From NCBI GenBank assembly GCA_949775045.1, contig OX459106.1, positions 3,715,384 to 3,779,383 on the forward strand: a stretch of DNA of 64,000 bases, written 5' to 3'. This document shows, piece after piece, positions 1 through 10,128 of this stretch. Below the pieces are notes generated by a model. The model saw only the letters and a list, made by a program, of their open reading frames with translations, searched no databases and had not been told where the DNA came from. The stretch's first letter is position 1; every line of letters starts with the position of its first letter. Made by a program: the position numbers and the translations under genes. Origin of the DNA: Metridium senile (Eukaryota > Cnidaria > Anthozoa > Actiniaria > Metridiidae).

Positions 1-90
1 AGAACGTCAGAAAAATAATTTAGTGAGGAAGTGATTATAGTTTTATAATGAAACTGTTCTTAACAGTTCTTAATAGTGAAACACTCCCGT

Positions 91-286
91 ATATTGCATG
101 CGTAGGCACAATTCCTTTCGGCCATCTATACTGCAGTTTCTCGTTTGTTACATCAACATGTGATATTTTCAAGTAATTCAATTTCAATTTCAATCAAATT
201 ACTTGAAAATATTACAGGTCCATGGAACAAACGATAAACTGCAGTAGATGGCCGGCCGAAAGGAATTGTGCTTACGCATGCAATAT
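91..286. repeat. Inverted repeat (hairpin), about 90 bp arms
   Basis: The left arm begins 'atattgcatgcgtaggcac' and the right arm ends 'gtgcttacgcatgcaatat'. The inner parts also pair, for example 'cttgaaaatatt' against 'gatattttcaag'. The homologous place in copy D (about 54795-54900) has only one half, so the second half was added as an inverted copy in A or lost elsewhere. Confidence 0.75.
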
Positions 287-1672
287 ACGCAAGTATTTAC
301 ATACGCAAGTATGTTACACAGATAAGTAATGAAAATGAAAATTTACCGATCGAGCTTTATTAGTGATAAAAGCTTGATATTCTCGATCATATATAGTCTT
401 TGCATAAAAACAGTTTCTCCAGGTTACATGTACATGCATAACTAGACGATTTGCAATGCTCCGGAATTTAAAGAACTCGATCCTTGTCCCTTTATCAATT
501 AATTAACATGGGATATTTTAGTGATGGAATATTATTGAGTTTCTATCAGCTACAAATTAATAGTGCGAAATTTATCTATATCCATAAAATATAATTAAAC
601 TGGTAAATAATTTGGATGTACAATAATGTTTTTCCTTGTGTCGAACTTTCCATAAGTATGTTATCGACGATGAAGGCTCGATTTGTATTGTTCCGCAATG
701 GATGGATATGATGACAGAGTGGTAACCGTTTCTATTTTGAGTAACACCCTTTTTCACATGGCTGGTTTATCTAAATGTTCTAGTACAATTTTACGTGTGA
801 TAATAAATGGCGCAACTATCAAGATCTTCTTAACAAGTTCTGATATATTAAAGCTATATTAATAAAATTTACAGTATTCTTAGTAAAATTAGTTGATAAG
901 TATAATATTTTTAATGTGAGGTATCAGTGGATTTTATTAGGGTATTGAAGAATAAAAACACTTCAACGTGAAGGGCCCTGTATTTCGCTTTACTGATTGG
1001 CTCACGACTTTAGTTTTGTTTTAGCAGACTGTTTAATTATGATAAGAAATGATTTCGTAGCCCTGTTTTTATTTTACGTGTTTTCCCTCATTCATTTGTA
1101 TTTGTTTGTCATGATTTTATTATTCCAAAAAAAAAATCCGAAATTCTAAGTATCATGACACGTATACATGACACGGACCATTACATAATCGATGCATGGC
1201 GGCGTTGCAATATAAATATTCCCAAAACTATATCGAGCACAGCTTTAACCTAGAAAAAAAAACCTGAAAAAAAATATCGTGAAAAGCTGGAAAAAATATC
1301 TTGGATTGTCTCCAGTTCAAGAAAAAAAAAAATTTGCACCGGAAATTCGTAATTCGCTGCGCTCTCTCGTGGGATATCGAATTTGAATAATATATCTGTA
1401 AGATAAATTCCATATTTCCAAGCATGCATATATTATTGTGTACGTTAATTATATAGAAACAATTTTATATGCAAAATTGATAAAAATAACATTATCACAT
1501 GTAAAATTATTGTATTTTTATATATTGTGTTCAAATACGATATTTCTCAGTGGCAGAAATCCCTGTAAACCACTGTTATTTATATAATGAATATTATTTT
1601 TCAATACGTAAGTATTCAATAAGTATTATCACCGATATTGTCCGGTTGACCTCCTTTCAAGAGACTAGGGCA

Positions 1673-1732
1673 CCAATGACGTCTTGTTTTTTCATTTTTC
1701 TTGAATCTATGTTCCGTAAAAAGCATATAAAA
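1673..1732 (+). promoter_or_regulatory. Core promoter of ShKT gene A (CCAAT, CRE-like, TATA)
   Basis: CCAATGACGTC at 1673-1683 combines a CCAAT box with a CRE/ATF-like TGACGTC. A TATAAAA box follows at 1726-1732, about 90 bp before the start codon. The same elements with nearly the same spacing lie upstream of copies B, C and D, while nearby bases differ, which supports a function. The transcription start is inferred to lie near 1755-1765. Confidence 0.65.
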
Positions 1733-1822
1733 TGAGTGCATGTTGACAGCAAAGTCAGTCTTAGTTGATCTGTCTACGAGAGCTCACATCACTGCAGAAA
1801 ACCTGAAACACTTGCCGTCAAT

Positions 1823-3984
1823 ATGAAGTTGAATCAGTTCGCTATAGCCTTGGTGCTACTGTTTGCTGTCTTTATGACATCTCAATGCAAACCAACAGGT
1901 TAGTGTTCACTTGGTCATCTAAATTAGATAATTACAATTTTAGTTGACATCTCATCAATTTTAAATCGCATGGCACCTGCAAGGGTTTGTCTTCTTTTCG
2001 GTGGAAAATTTCAAGATATCATATCTGTCTGCCTTGTAAACATTTCTTGATCGTGATTAATTTAGTCGAACACCCTGATTTGCTTGACCGTTTAGTGGGT
2101 TTTTACTATTTTAGCTGAAGTGAACTAAATAGTTAGCTTAATTTTCTATATAGTGCAAATAGTATAAGTCTATCTGTGGAAAACACTGAATTACTAAGTA
2201 ATGCAAAATAGTTCTTATTAAATAAACAATAGAAAAGGATAGAATTAACACAAATTTCCACTAATTATTATAAGTATAACTGTTCTTTTCAATTGCTACG
2301 GTTTGACTAAATGCCCTCTAACAAGGTACTTCCGTATCTTTACCGTTCTTGTCACCTCTATTCATGATACATCGTTTTTTGTTTACTAGACAGTGATGAG
2401 TTTATGGAACTGCAAAAACTAATGAGAGGTAAGCCCTTTAACTATTGGTCAGTTTGTTTATCGTACATTCCTCTAATTTGTAATATATATGTTCATTGCA
2501 GACAATGGACTGCCCATGCCCAACCCAGAGATGCTTGAGCCAGGTAAGTGGAAAGAGGAACACTATTGCATCTATTATTTCATAACGTTTTCCTCACATA
2601 CATGTCCACAATTTCTCATATTTCTCCCTCCTACCAATTTGTTTATGATTCCTCCCATCTCTTAGCCTATTTTGAAGAACAATTCCCTCCCTCCTCCCTG
2701 ATTCCTTCCCCACCTCACTCCCCCAAGTAAGGCTTAATCAATATACATTCAAACTTTCAACATGGTCCTTCTTGTTTCTTGCAGACACGGAAGATGAGAT
2801 TGCAAAACGACACTCAATCGTTGATAAACTCAGCGAGCAGAGTTGTTATTACGTCCTGGATAATGGATACTGTAGCCATGCAGTGTTTAATGACACTGTT
2901 TGTGCAGCAACCTGCCGTGAGTACTTTTGGATTTTTTCTAAAGCAATAACAGACTTGAGGTGTTTGTTAGCTAATATCAACAATTAATATTTATTCCAGG
3001 CTGCAAGAACGTGTTGTCAACATTTAGCTGTAACAAACTGAGACCATTCTGTTCATCAAATAACCTTGTCAAAGGATATTGCCGTAAAACTTGTCATACC
3101 TGTATCAGTAAGTATTCTAATTACCTATAAATAAAACAACTACACTACACTACACTACACTACACTACACTACACTACACTACACTACACTACACTACAC
3201 TACACTACACTACACTACACTACACTACACTACACTACACTACACTACACTACACTACACTACACTACACTACACTACACTACACTACACTACACTACAC
3301 TACACTACACTACACTACACTACACTACACTACACTACACTACACTACACTACACTACACTACACTACACTACACTACACTACACTACACTACACTACAC
3401 TACACTACACTACACTACACTACACTACACTACACTACACTACACTACACTACACTACACTACACTACACTACACTACACTACACTACACTACACTACAC
3501 TACACTACACTACACTACACTACACTACACTACACTACACTACACTACACTACACTACACTACACTACACTACACTACACTACACTACACTACACTACAC
3601 TACACTACACTACACTACACTACACTACACTACACTACACTACACTACACTACACTACACTACACTACACTACACTACACTACACTACACTACACTACAC
3701 TACACTACACTACACTACACTACACTACACTACACTACACTACACTACACTACACTACACTACACTACACTACACTACACTACACTACACTACACTACAC
3801 TACACTACACTACACTACACTACACTACACTACACTACACTACACTACACTACACTACACTACACTACACTACACTACACTACACTACACGTAATCAAAA
3901 GTAATAAAAAAAACGACAAAACTGAACATCTTTGGAATCTCAATACTTGACTCTTGTTTTATTGCAGAAAGTTTCCCAGTGTAA
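1823..3984 (+). CDS. ShKT-domain secreted peptide precursor, copy A (6 exons)
   Basis: Exons as read: 1823-1898, 2390-2428, 2502-2543, 2785-2916, 3000-3107, 3968-3984. They total 414 nt, 137 residues plus stop, with GT-AG borders and phase 1 throughout. Exon 1 encodes a hydrophobic signal peptide ending near FAVFMTSQC. Exons 2-3 and the start of exon 4 are an acidic propeptide ending in Lys-Arg, a likely processing site. Exon 4 has four cysteines (C-x8-C-x9-C-x3-C). Exon 5 has a canonical six-cysteine ShKT pattern (C-x8-C-x6-C-x9-C-x3-C-x2-C) with the CRKTC motif. The short last exon ends FPV. This layout fits cnidarian venom or defence peptides. Ion-channel activity is not shown, because ShKT domains also occur in non-toxic secreted proteins. 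Compared with B and C it has two extra residues after the first Met and a much shorter intron 4 (83 nt). Confidence 0.85.
3138..3891 (+). repeat. (TACAC)n array in the last intron of gene A
   Basis: About 750 bp of apparently perfect pentanucleotide repeat start about 30 bp after the exon 5 splice donor (GT at 3108) and end about 75 bp before the exon 6 acceptor. On the gene sense strand the unit has no stop codon in any frame. Copy A itself has a stop just before the array, so intron retention would end the protein there. Arrays occupy the equivalent place in B, C and D. Confidence 0.97.
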
Positions 3985-4740
3985 TGGTGACGTCATGAAT
4001 ACAAGACAACAACGTTCTGCAGTAATACTACACTATAACCTTGTAATAGTAGTTTAATCACAAGACAGGGAGTGGGTGGGGTAAATGTATTAGATATGCT
4101 TGTCGAAGATCCTACAAACAATGGCTCTATCTTTAATGCTAGCTTAGCCGGAGAGAAAATACGACGTTTTGCATTTACAGCAACACGGACCAACAGTTGG
4201 CAATGTAAGTTCAAGATCCTATTCCATCACATCCATACATTAGAGCACGTGAATGATCTATTTCGTTAAGTAGGATGCAATTAGATGAGCATGCTGATAC
4301 TTTTATCAATACTCTACCATACACTGTATTTAACATGGCACATTGTTAGAGAAATAAAAAACCTTTTTTTCTTCTTCAAATAGCTTGCTTTGTTTGTCTT
4401 TTAGCCAATTCAAACTTTCTTCACAATTCTAACCAACCTTTACACACAAAAATAGATCAACATTGTTTTGTTCGATGGTTTGAATTAATAAACAGATTGA
4501 CTTGGATGGTACTTAATTTCGCCATGATGACTTGACAACAACACGCATTGTCCTTTCCAGAGCCTACGTTCAACCGTGCAGCGGAAGGTTTTGCCCGCTC
4601 GACGGTTGACCATGGGCTCTGGGAACGAGAATGAACAACACGAGACTTGACACAGGGAACCCAAACATATTCTATCACATGGTACCAAACGTTTAGAAAG
4701 ATATGATATATAACACTACAAAAATCCCTTCAACGAAAAA
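3985..4740 (+). other. 3' UTR and downstream flank of gene A
   Basis: The 3' UTR begins with a TGACGTCATGA segment found after all four copies. A polyadenylation signal AATAAA lies at 4353-4358. Similarity to B and C ends shortly after this signal. Similarity to D continues, with gaps, to about 4735 (D about 63115), so A and D share a longer 3' flank. No further gene is visible. Confidence 0.6.
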
Positions 4741-5399
4741 TTTATAAAATAATTTAGATATCACGCGCGCTTTGATTGGTCAAAACATCGTGTCGGATGA
4801 GAGTATATAACACGCTCACGCGTTATTCTTTTTCGTCGACGATATTTTTCTCTAGCCTTTTGATGAACCCTTTACATAAAGATGTTTCGGACATTTGAAA
4901 TTGAATGGGATACAATAACAAAGTTATATTACCACTTTTAAATCATACCCATTTATAGGGTTATGACACGTATTTTGTTATGTAATACGTCGTTTTGACG
5001 TCATAATGACGTCATCTGTGACGAAAGACACGTAATAACACGTAATAATAATATAATCCCAAGATCAAAAAAATACAATTGTGATTTTAAACAACAACGC
5101 CCAGGTCCCTGCTCAAATAAATTAATTGTGTGGCTGTGTAAATCGCCCTTAATTTGACCATATATGGTCATTTAATTTAGCGGGAAATTTGAATTTCTCT
5201 CATTTGCTGTAGCTTCAAATGCCAAAATTGGACATGATTTATGACGTCACAATAGCAATCACGTGGGATAAATTAAACACTAATTTTAATTTTAATTTAC
5301 CGATCTACTATCCTGCCAAGTCTCGTAACATTTGATATAATCTACTTCTGTCTATGGCCTAAAACTCTCTTTTTTCAACGGCTCGGGAGGAAAAGCCCT
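4741..5399. other. Intergenic, no gene recognised
   Basis: A motif 'cacgcgcgctttgattggtc' (4763-4782) with 'gagtatataac' about 20 bp further on resembles motifs near 7226 and 10304. TGACGTCA-like words near 5000 and 5240 are present. Nothing coding was found. Confidence 0.4.
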
Positions 5400-6240
5400 A
5401 GCAACCGACCACAGTGTCAGTCTTTTCGACAAATCTTCACTTTATACAATCAATTCGGTAGTCTTTTCAACAATAACGTACAAAATTACATTTTTGACGA
5501 ACAATACCATTCGTTCAGGACTGATTGTAAAAGCTCAGAATGTTGTACAAAGGTTAGACATGAAACATGAACCCAGCTTATCGGCCGTGTTTGACGTTCT
5601 TGTACTTTTACTTTGCTAACTTCACTTAGCAAAACATCAAAACAAACAGTGCACTATATTTCTCTATGAAAATGAGCTTATTTCTTTTTTTCCTGCTGAT
5701 AATATTTGTGTGACTTTCCGTAGCTTGAAGAGAAATCATTGAGTTCGGTGCGTGAAAAATTCGTCATTTTAATTTTCGTCATTTAACTGACATATTTAAG
5801 AAATGGTTCATAAGTAGCTTAGGTCCATTTAACAAATCGCACATAGTTTTTCATTGTCTGTCCTGTTAACGTTTTTTTTAAAACACTTGTGTGAAATTTC
5901 GCATGCTGATTGGTGAGAGCTATATGTTCAATAAGAGGACAGACACATGGAATACGATTACGTTTATTATACAATAGATTACGTCATCGTGTCCCGCAAC
6001 ACTTGTGCAAAGTCAAAGGAAAGTTTGCAATCTAAACGAAGATTTTTCCTCCAAAAAAGTGTTTTTTTGAAAATAAAATGCTATCTGTATTTCTCAATGA
6101 AAATTCAATTTTTGCAATTCTTTGTGGTTGAATTTGATTATTTTCGCAATGTGATTTGCCGTAGCATGAAGCTCGATGCGTGACACATTCGCCATATAAC
6201 TGACATTCAACTTGTTTGCTTTATGTTCTAAAAAACAAAT
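5400..6240. mobile_element. Decayed relatives of the TTAA transposon at 43233-44868
   Basis: The stretch 5405-5700 matches the interior of the intact-ended element at about 43617-43960; shared words include 'cttttcgacaaatcttcact' and 'aataccattcgttcagga'. A second related piece around 5985-6240 matches 43430-43500 and 44040-44100. Inverted similarity between about 5815-5875 and 6328-6385 (core 'ggacagacaatgaaaaa') suggests degraded element ends. No transposase frame survives. Confidence 0.5.
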
Positions 6241-6276
6241 CGCTGTTATCAATGTCCTGTTATTGGTTCTCGTTAC

Positions 6277-6421
6277 GCTCGTGGTTCCACTTGAGTTTTG
6301 AAAATTTTTTGACGCCATCAATGATCAATAACCGGACAGACAATGAAAAATTATTTGCGATTTGTTAAATTGATCATAGCTGGCGTCAAAAAATGTTCAA
6401 AACTCAAGTGGAACCACGAGC
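6277..6421. repeat. Inverted repeat, about 41 bp arms
   Basis: Arms beginning 'gctcgtggttccacttgag' pair with one visible mismatch around a 60 bp centre. The C-terminal end and stop codon of the decayed recombinase (6404) fall in the right arm. A related unpaired copy lies near 11530-11600. Confidence 0.75.
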
Positions 6422-7220
6422 TCTTGAGCGGGGAGCCAGATTTCTTGAGAGGACTTCACTACAGTTGTCGAGTCGTGCTGCCGATGGTTGCTTGTTATAA
6501 TGAGCTAAACTTTGCTCATTCCTGTGGCCAGATATCGCCATAATGTGAAGATTTGGAACACTGACCTACATTCGACCACAAAGTGATTGCCGTTGCTCTA
6601 ACTGAATGATTTGTGTATAGCTTCGATAGGCCCGCGATTTCACTGATGGTTTTCATCATGTTATCGAGTTTGTTGACACCGATAGGCTTCGCGTTAAACC
6701 AAACTGCATCACTTGGCTGCCAAGTTTTCCTTGGATACTGGAAGAATGCATAATTCGTTGGGTTCATCTTGAAGACATAAAGCTAAAGATCTTTAAAACC
6801 GTCATTATCCGCGTCTGTTTCATACATTCTGGCATATTTCTCTGTGCTGGTACATGTATCGCCAAATCCACCTTGATGGTTCTTTGTTAGCTCGTCGTGA
6901 GCCATTGTCACATATCGACGCCCTCCTCCGTCAACTTCAAACTTGAATTGCTTAAACTTCTCTGGCCCTCGCGATCTCTTCTTTGTCTACAGATAAAAAG
7001 GACGATGTGAAACCACACATTCCTTAAAAGTGAGTAAGGACTGTTGAGCGACTGTTGATCTTCTAAGCTTGACTAGATCTTCTTCTTCGATAACTGGTTT
7101 GTGTTGAATGTTGGTTTTCCCGGTTCTTTTAATGTGGACAAGTTGTGGATCGAGCATCTGGTTTGATCTGTTCAATCTAGGATCACTGGATATCTTGATG
7201 AATCCCATATCACATAACAA
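6404..7220 (-). pseudogene. Crypton/DUF3504-like tyrosine recombinase, C-terminal part, decayed
   Basis: Read on the minus strand from 7220, one frame gives a chain typical of DUF3504/Crypton-type recombinases: DPRLNRSNQMLD, an NIQHKPVIEEEDLVKL linker, FKFEVDGGGRRYVTMAHDEL, then PIGVNKLDNMMK and TNHSVRATAI with the H-x-x-R box. In-frame TAG stops lie at 6987-6989 and 6783-6785. A frameshift near 6565 is needed to continue into MAISGHRNEQSLAHYNK, which holds the second His and the probable nucleophile Tyr. The frame ends at a TGA at 6404-6406. It is therefore non-functional, although the catalytic H-x-x-R, H and Y are still legible. A likely N-terminal piece of the same gene lies at 9826-10128 on the same strand. 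Confidence 0.8.
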
Positions 7221-7474
7221 ACTCGCGCGCTGATTGGTTCGAGTTGACGAATCTGTGACGTAGATAGCGAAGAATTCAGCGTGGAATTCAACGCTATCAG
7301 AGCTGAATTCAATGAAAAATCAGGTATCCCGCACAAATAAATTTTGTTTTTGTCTTATTTTCGCTTGATTTTCTTAGCATATGATACTACAAAACAAACA
7401 AAAAAGAAGATAATGTCCTAAAGAATATAAATGCAAATAGCTAACTTTGTTAAAAAGCGTGTTTTGCTATTAAT
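7221..7474. promoter_or_regulatory. Region 5' of the recombinase ORF, with a diverged direct repeat
   Basis: It contains 'ctcgcgcgctgattggttcg' with an inverted CCAAT box at 7226-7245. The segment 'gctgaattcaatgaaaaa' at about 7302-7319 recurs at about 7503-7520 and the surrounding 60-70 bp are related. Promoter function is inferred only from position. Confidence 0.35.
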
Positions 7475-9097
7475 ATGACCGCAGTAAGACCGCAATCTGA
7501 AAAGCTGAATTCAATGAAAAACCAGGAAGCCCGCGCTTTGTTTTGCTTTCCCTTGTTTTTGGTTAGCGCAACCGAGCTGTTGTTGACAACATTTTTGTTT
7601 CAAAAGCAGTTTTCCTCAATGAGTTACATTTTCCCTAAACAAACTGACGAAGATTACGAACTACCAAACTTTGAATTTGAATTTCTAAAAGATTTGAAAA
7701 CTGAAGAAAAACCACTAACTTTAGCGTCAACAAGGCGCCGGCGTAGCGAGAAAAAACAAGAACCAGAAAAAGAAACTACTGATATGTGTGATAACAAAGG
7801 CGAATCCGAAACCAGCAAAGAATTTGAAATAGTTACCTACACTGAAGATGAACTGGAGGATTTTAAAGACAGCATGGTCGCTAAGAATACAAAAAAAAGC
7901 ACTAATGTTGCAGTACGCCGTATGAAAACCTGGTATGCTTCAAAATACGGCAAAGAGATCAATCTTGATGAAGTATCAAAAGAGAATGCCCCTGAGCTTT
8001 TAAAGCATTTCTTCATTGAGATAAGACAAAAAACAAGCAACAACAAAGGCAAAGAATATGAGCCAGGAACATTGCAAACTTACCGGAATGGGCTCAGAAG
8101 ATATTTCTTAGAGCGTCCTTGTCCTCCAGCAGTCGACAACTTCGACCTTGAAAAGAGCAGCGAGTTTGAAGAAGTATCAACCATTCTTTCTTTAAAGAAA
8201 AAAGACCTGAAGAAGAAAGGTTTGGGAAGCAAACCCAATGCAGCAGAACCTGTAGAACCAGGAGATATAGAGAAAATGTGGACCAGTGGTGCAATCGGCC
8301 TTGAAAACGCAAGAAGCCTCGTACGCCTTGTATGGTGGAATAATATGACACATCTTGGGATGCGAGCGTGCAAAGAACAACACGATTGTCAAGTACAAGA
8401 TTTTGTCGTCCACGACCAGTTTATTGAATATGTTGAGCGACAAACGAAGAACCGCCAAGGCAACGAAATGAAGGCGAAGCGAGCCAGGAAATACAATAAT
8501 AAGATATGGAAAACAGACGGCAGTGAAAGAGACCCGTACAGAGCCTTCGTAGAGTACGTAACCCATCGGCCAAAACGAGAAGATGTCCCAAACAACTTCT
8601 ATTTGACGCCAATAGACCGTGTTACGACCAACACATGGTATAAATCCAGTCCAATTGGTGTAAATACACTGTCTAAAATGATGAAGCAAATTGCTGAGAA
8701 AGCTGGCTTGCAAGGAAACTTCACTAACTCAAGCGGACGAAAGACGGCAATCCAACTTTTAAGAGAGGAATTTCATCCAGTAGAGATTTCAGAGCTAACG
8801 GGACACGCAAATGCAGAGTCCATCACAAGCTATAGCCACAACCCTTTAGAAAAACAACGTCAGATGTCAAATAAGTTATCTGGGTACAACAGTCCTTCTT
8901 GTAGTTCAACGATGCAAGTGTCTACAGGTCAGATGCAAACTCCAGCTCAGCCACAATCCCAAGCCGTGCCGAGATTTGATTCATCTGGCTTTTTAGCTGG
9001 AGCAGTAAGCGGTTTATTTACAGAGGCTAATTTTAATAACTGTCCTGTAAATATTTCCATTAACCTTCATGCCAGTGTGAATCCTGGTTCATCTTAG
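7475..9097 (+). CDS. Crypton/DUF3504-like tyrosine recombinase (intronless)
   Basis: The frame encodes 540 residues from 7475. The more likely start is the Met at 7619 (492 residues), because the sequence before it looks like untranslated repeat. Order: an acidic and basic N-terminus with RRRRSEKK near residue 90, a core-binding-like domain (about 120-215), then the catalytic domain (about 265-465). Visible catalytic boxes are HLGMRACK (Arg297), TNSSGRKTAI (Arg422), LTGHANAES (His444) and Tyr453. The usual His of the H-x-x-R box is Ser419 here, and the decayed neighbour keeps it. The tail has the FNNC-type motif seen in this family. Tyrosine recombinases of this type move Crypton elements, and several animal genes derive from them. 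The stop is followed in frame by KKRK and an open stretch, so a recent nonsense change is possible. Mobile element and domesticated gene both remain open. Confidence 0.8.
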   Translation: MTAVRPQSEKLNSMKNQEARALFCFPLFLVSATELLLTTFLFQKQFSSMSYIFPKQTDEDYELPNFEFEFLKDLKTEEKPLTLASTRRRRSEKKQEPEKETTDMCDNKGESETSKEFEIVTYTEDELEDFKDSMVAKNTKKSTNVAVRRMKTWYASKYGKEINLDEVSKENAPELLKHFFIEIRQKTSNNKGKEYEPGTLQTYRNGLRRYFLERPCPPAVDNFDLEKSSEFEEVSTILSLKKKDLKKKGLGSKPNAAEPVEPGDIEKMWTSGAIGLENARSLVRLVWWNNMTHLGMRACKEQHDCQVQDFVVHDQFIEYVERQTKNRQGNEMKAKRARKYNNKIWKTDGSERDPYRAFVEYVTHRPKREDVPNNFYLTPIDRVTTNTWYKSSPIGVNTLSKMMKQIAEKAGLQGNFTNSSGRKTAIQLLREEFHPVEISELTGHANAESITSYSHNPLEKQRQMSNKLSGYNSPSCSSTMQVSTGQMQTPAQPQSQAVPRFDSSGFLAGAVSGLFTEANFNNCPVNISINLHASVNPGSS

Positions 9098-9682
9098 AAG
9101 AAAAGAAAAAGTCAAACTGTTAGCCAACTTTTAGGTGAGTGTTTTTCATTCAAACACGACTCAGTTATAATATTTTACCATTGAAATCTTTATGACATTT
9201 CATGACAGTAATTTTATCGCTTTGTAAAACAATTATTACTTACCTATAGCAATCTTTTATGAAGAAATCGTCAATATTAAAGCCGTTTATATCTACGTCT
9301 ATATCTAGCTTGCTTTGTTGTGTAGTTTTGTCGATCCTTCTTTCTTCAAAACTAATAGACCAGTTCGAATTGTTCCATAGTCTTCTCACTGATTAGCACT
9401 ACTTACGATACTCTAATGTACAAATGATTTTTTCTTTGGCATCATTAGTTAATAAACCAGTAGTTTGAGAAGTAAAACAAATTTGTTTTTCAGCACGAGG
9501 TTCAAAACTATACCAACGACTCCAGCTCGGTAAATGAAATGATGAAACGTTCAGATTTTTGGTCGTTTCCTATTGGCTATTCGTATCCAGCTACGAAATG
9601 GCTTTTTAGCCGCGCGTTATAAATTCATGTTTTGAAGAAATGCCGCTATTTTTATCAAAAATTATGATGGTATGGGATTCAA
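9098..9682. other. 3' flank of the recombinase ORF, no gene recognised
   Basis: The stretch is AT-rich with no coding potential beyond a short open extension after the stop codon. 'agccgcgcgttataaattc' at about 9609 recalls the CGCGCG words seen elsewhere. Nothing else was recognised. Confidence 0.4.
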
Positions 9683-9826
9683 GAAAAATTCATTGGTTGA
9701 CTCGGGAATTCCACGTTAAATTTCACTCGAAAAAACGATATCGCACTCATCGCTCCGCGATTCGTGCGATATCGTTTTTCTCGTGAAATTCAACGTGGAA
9801 TTCCCTCGTCAACCAATGAATTTTTC
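9683..9826. repeat. Long palindrome, about 65 bp arms
   Basis: The left arm starts 'gaaaaattcattggttgac' and the right arm ends with its complement 'gtcaaccaatgaatttttc'. The inner part 'aaacgatatcgcac' pairs with 'gtgcgatatcgttt'. It ends where homology to the recombinase N-terminal fragment begins, so it may be the terminus of the element carrying the 7475-9097 ORF. Confidence 0.85.
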
Positions 9827-10128
9827 TATAATATCGGTTGTATGCATGGTGGCTGATTCAGATGTCTTTCAATGGAGTGGCGAAAACCAAAAAGCGTCGA
9901 GCGGCCGTACATCTTTCCTGACTTGGTCCTGGCTTCCGCGTAAAATCGCCTCAAATTCTGGTCTAGTTGGCCTATGTTCATGCTTTCAAGTGGAATTTGG
10001 ATTCTCTTGTGTTTGCACCAATCTACAAAATTATAATTGAAAGAAGAAAAACTGAAATTACCGGCTAAACTTGGAGGTAGATTAAGTATGTAATTGTTGT
10101 AATGAATTGTGCCTTTGTTTGCATTCAA
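9826..10128 (-). pseudogene. Recombinase N-terminal fragment (older Crypton/DUF3504 gene)
   Basis: The minus-strand frame contains LRRFYAEARTKSGKMYGRST and then FGFRHSIERHLNQPP, the core-binding signature of the DUF3504/Crypton family. In this family a segment like DPRLNRSNQMLD normally follows the HLN-PP motif. That segment is what starts the decayed fragment at 7220 on the same strand. The two pieces therefore look like halves of one gene split by about 2.6 kb. A pyrimidine tract ending in TAG at 10023-10025 could be a splice acceptor, so the true coding part may be only about 9840-10022. It is a remnant. Confidence 0.7.

Larger units (their letters stand above)
1..1822. other. 5' flank of ShKT gene A
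   Basis: No gene is visible here. The stretch corresponds, in the same orientation, to the upstream flank of copy D (about 54720-59330) but is shorter because D carries a LINE and a MITE. Shared landmarks are the segment around 1-60, the 'cgaaaggaattgtg' region near 259 and the promoter segment 1530-1740. Short open frames here are accidental. It is best read as the diverged outer part of the duplicated unit. Confidence 0.6.

Noticed and set aside
3138..3891. CRISPR-like array
   Set aside because: Uniform pentamer without spacers in a eukaryotic intron. It is a microsatellite.
8192..8713. 173-codon minus-strand frame opposite the recombinase
   Set aside because: Antisense shadow of the plus-strand ORF with no family signature.
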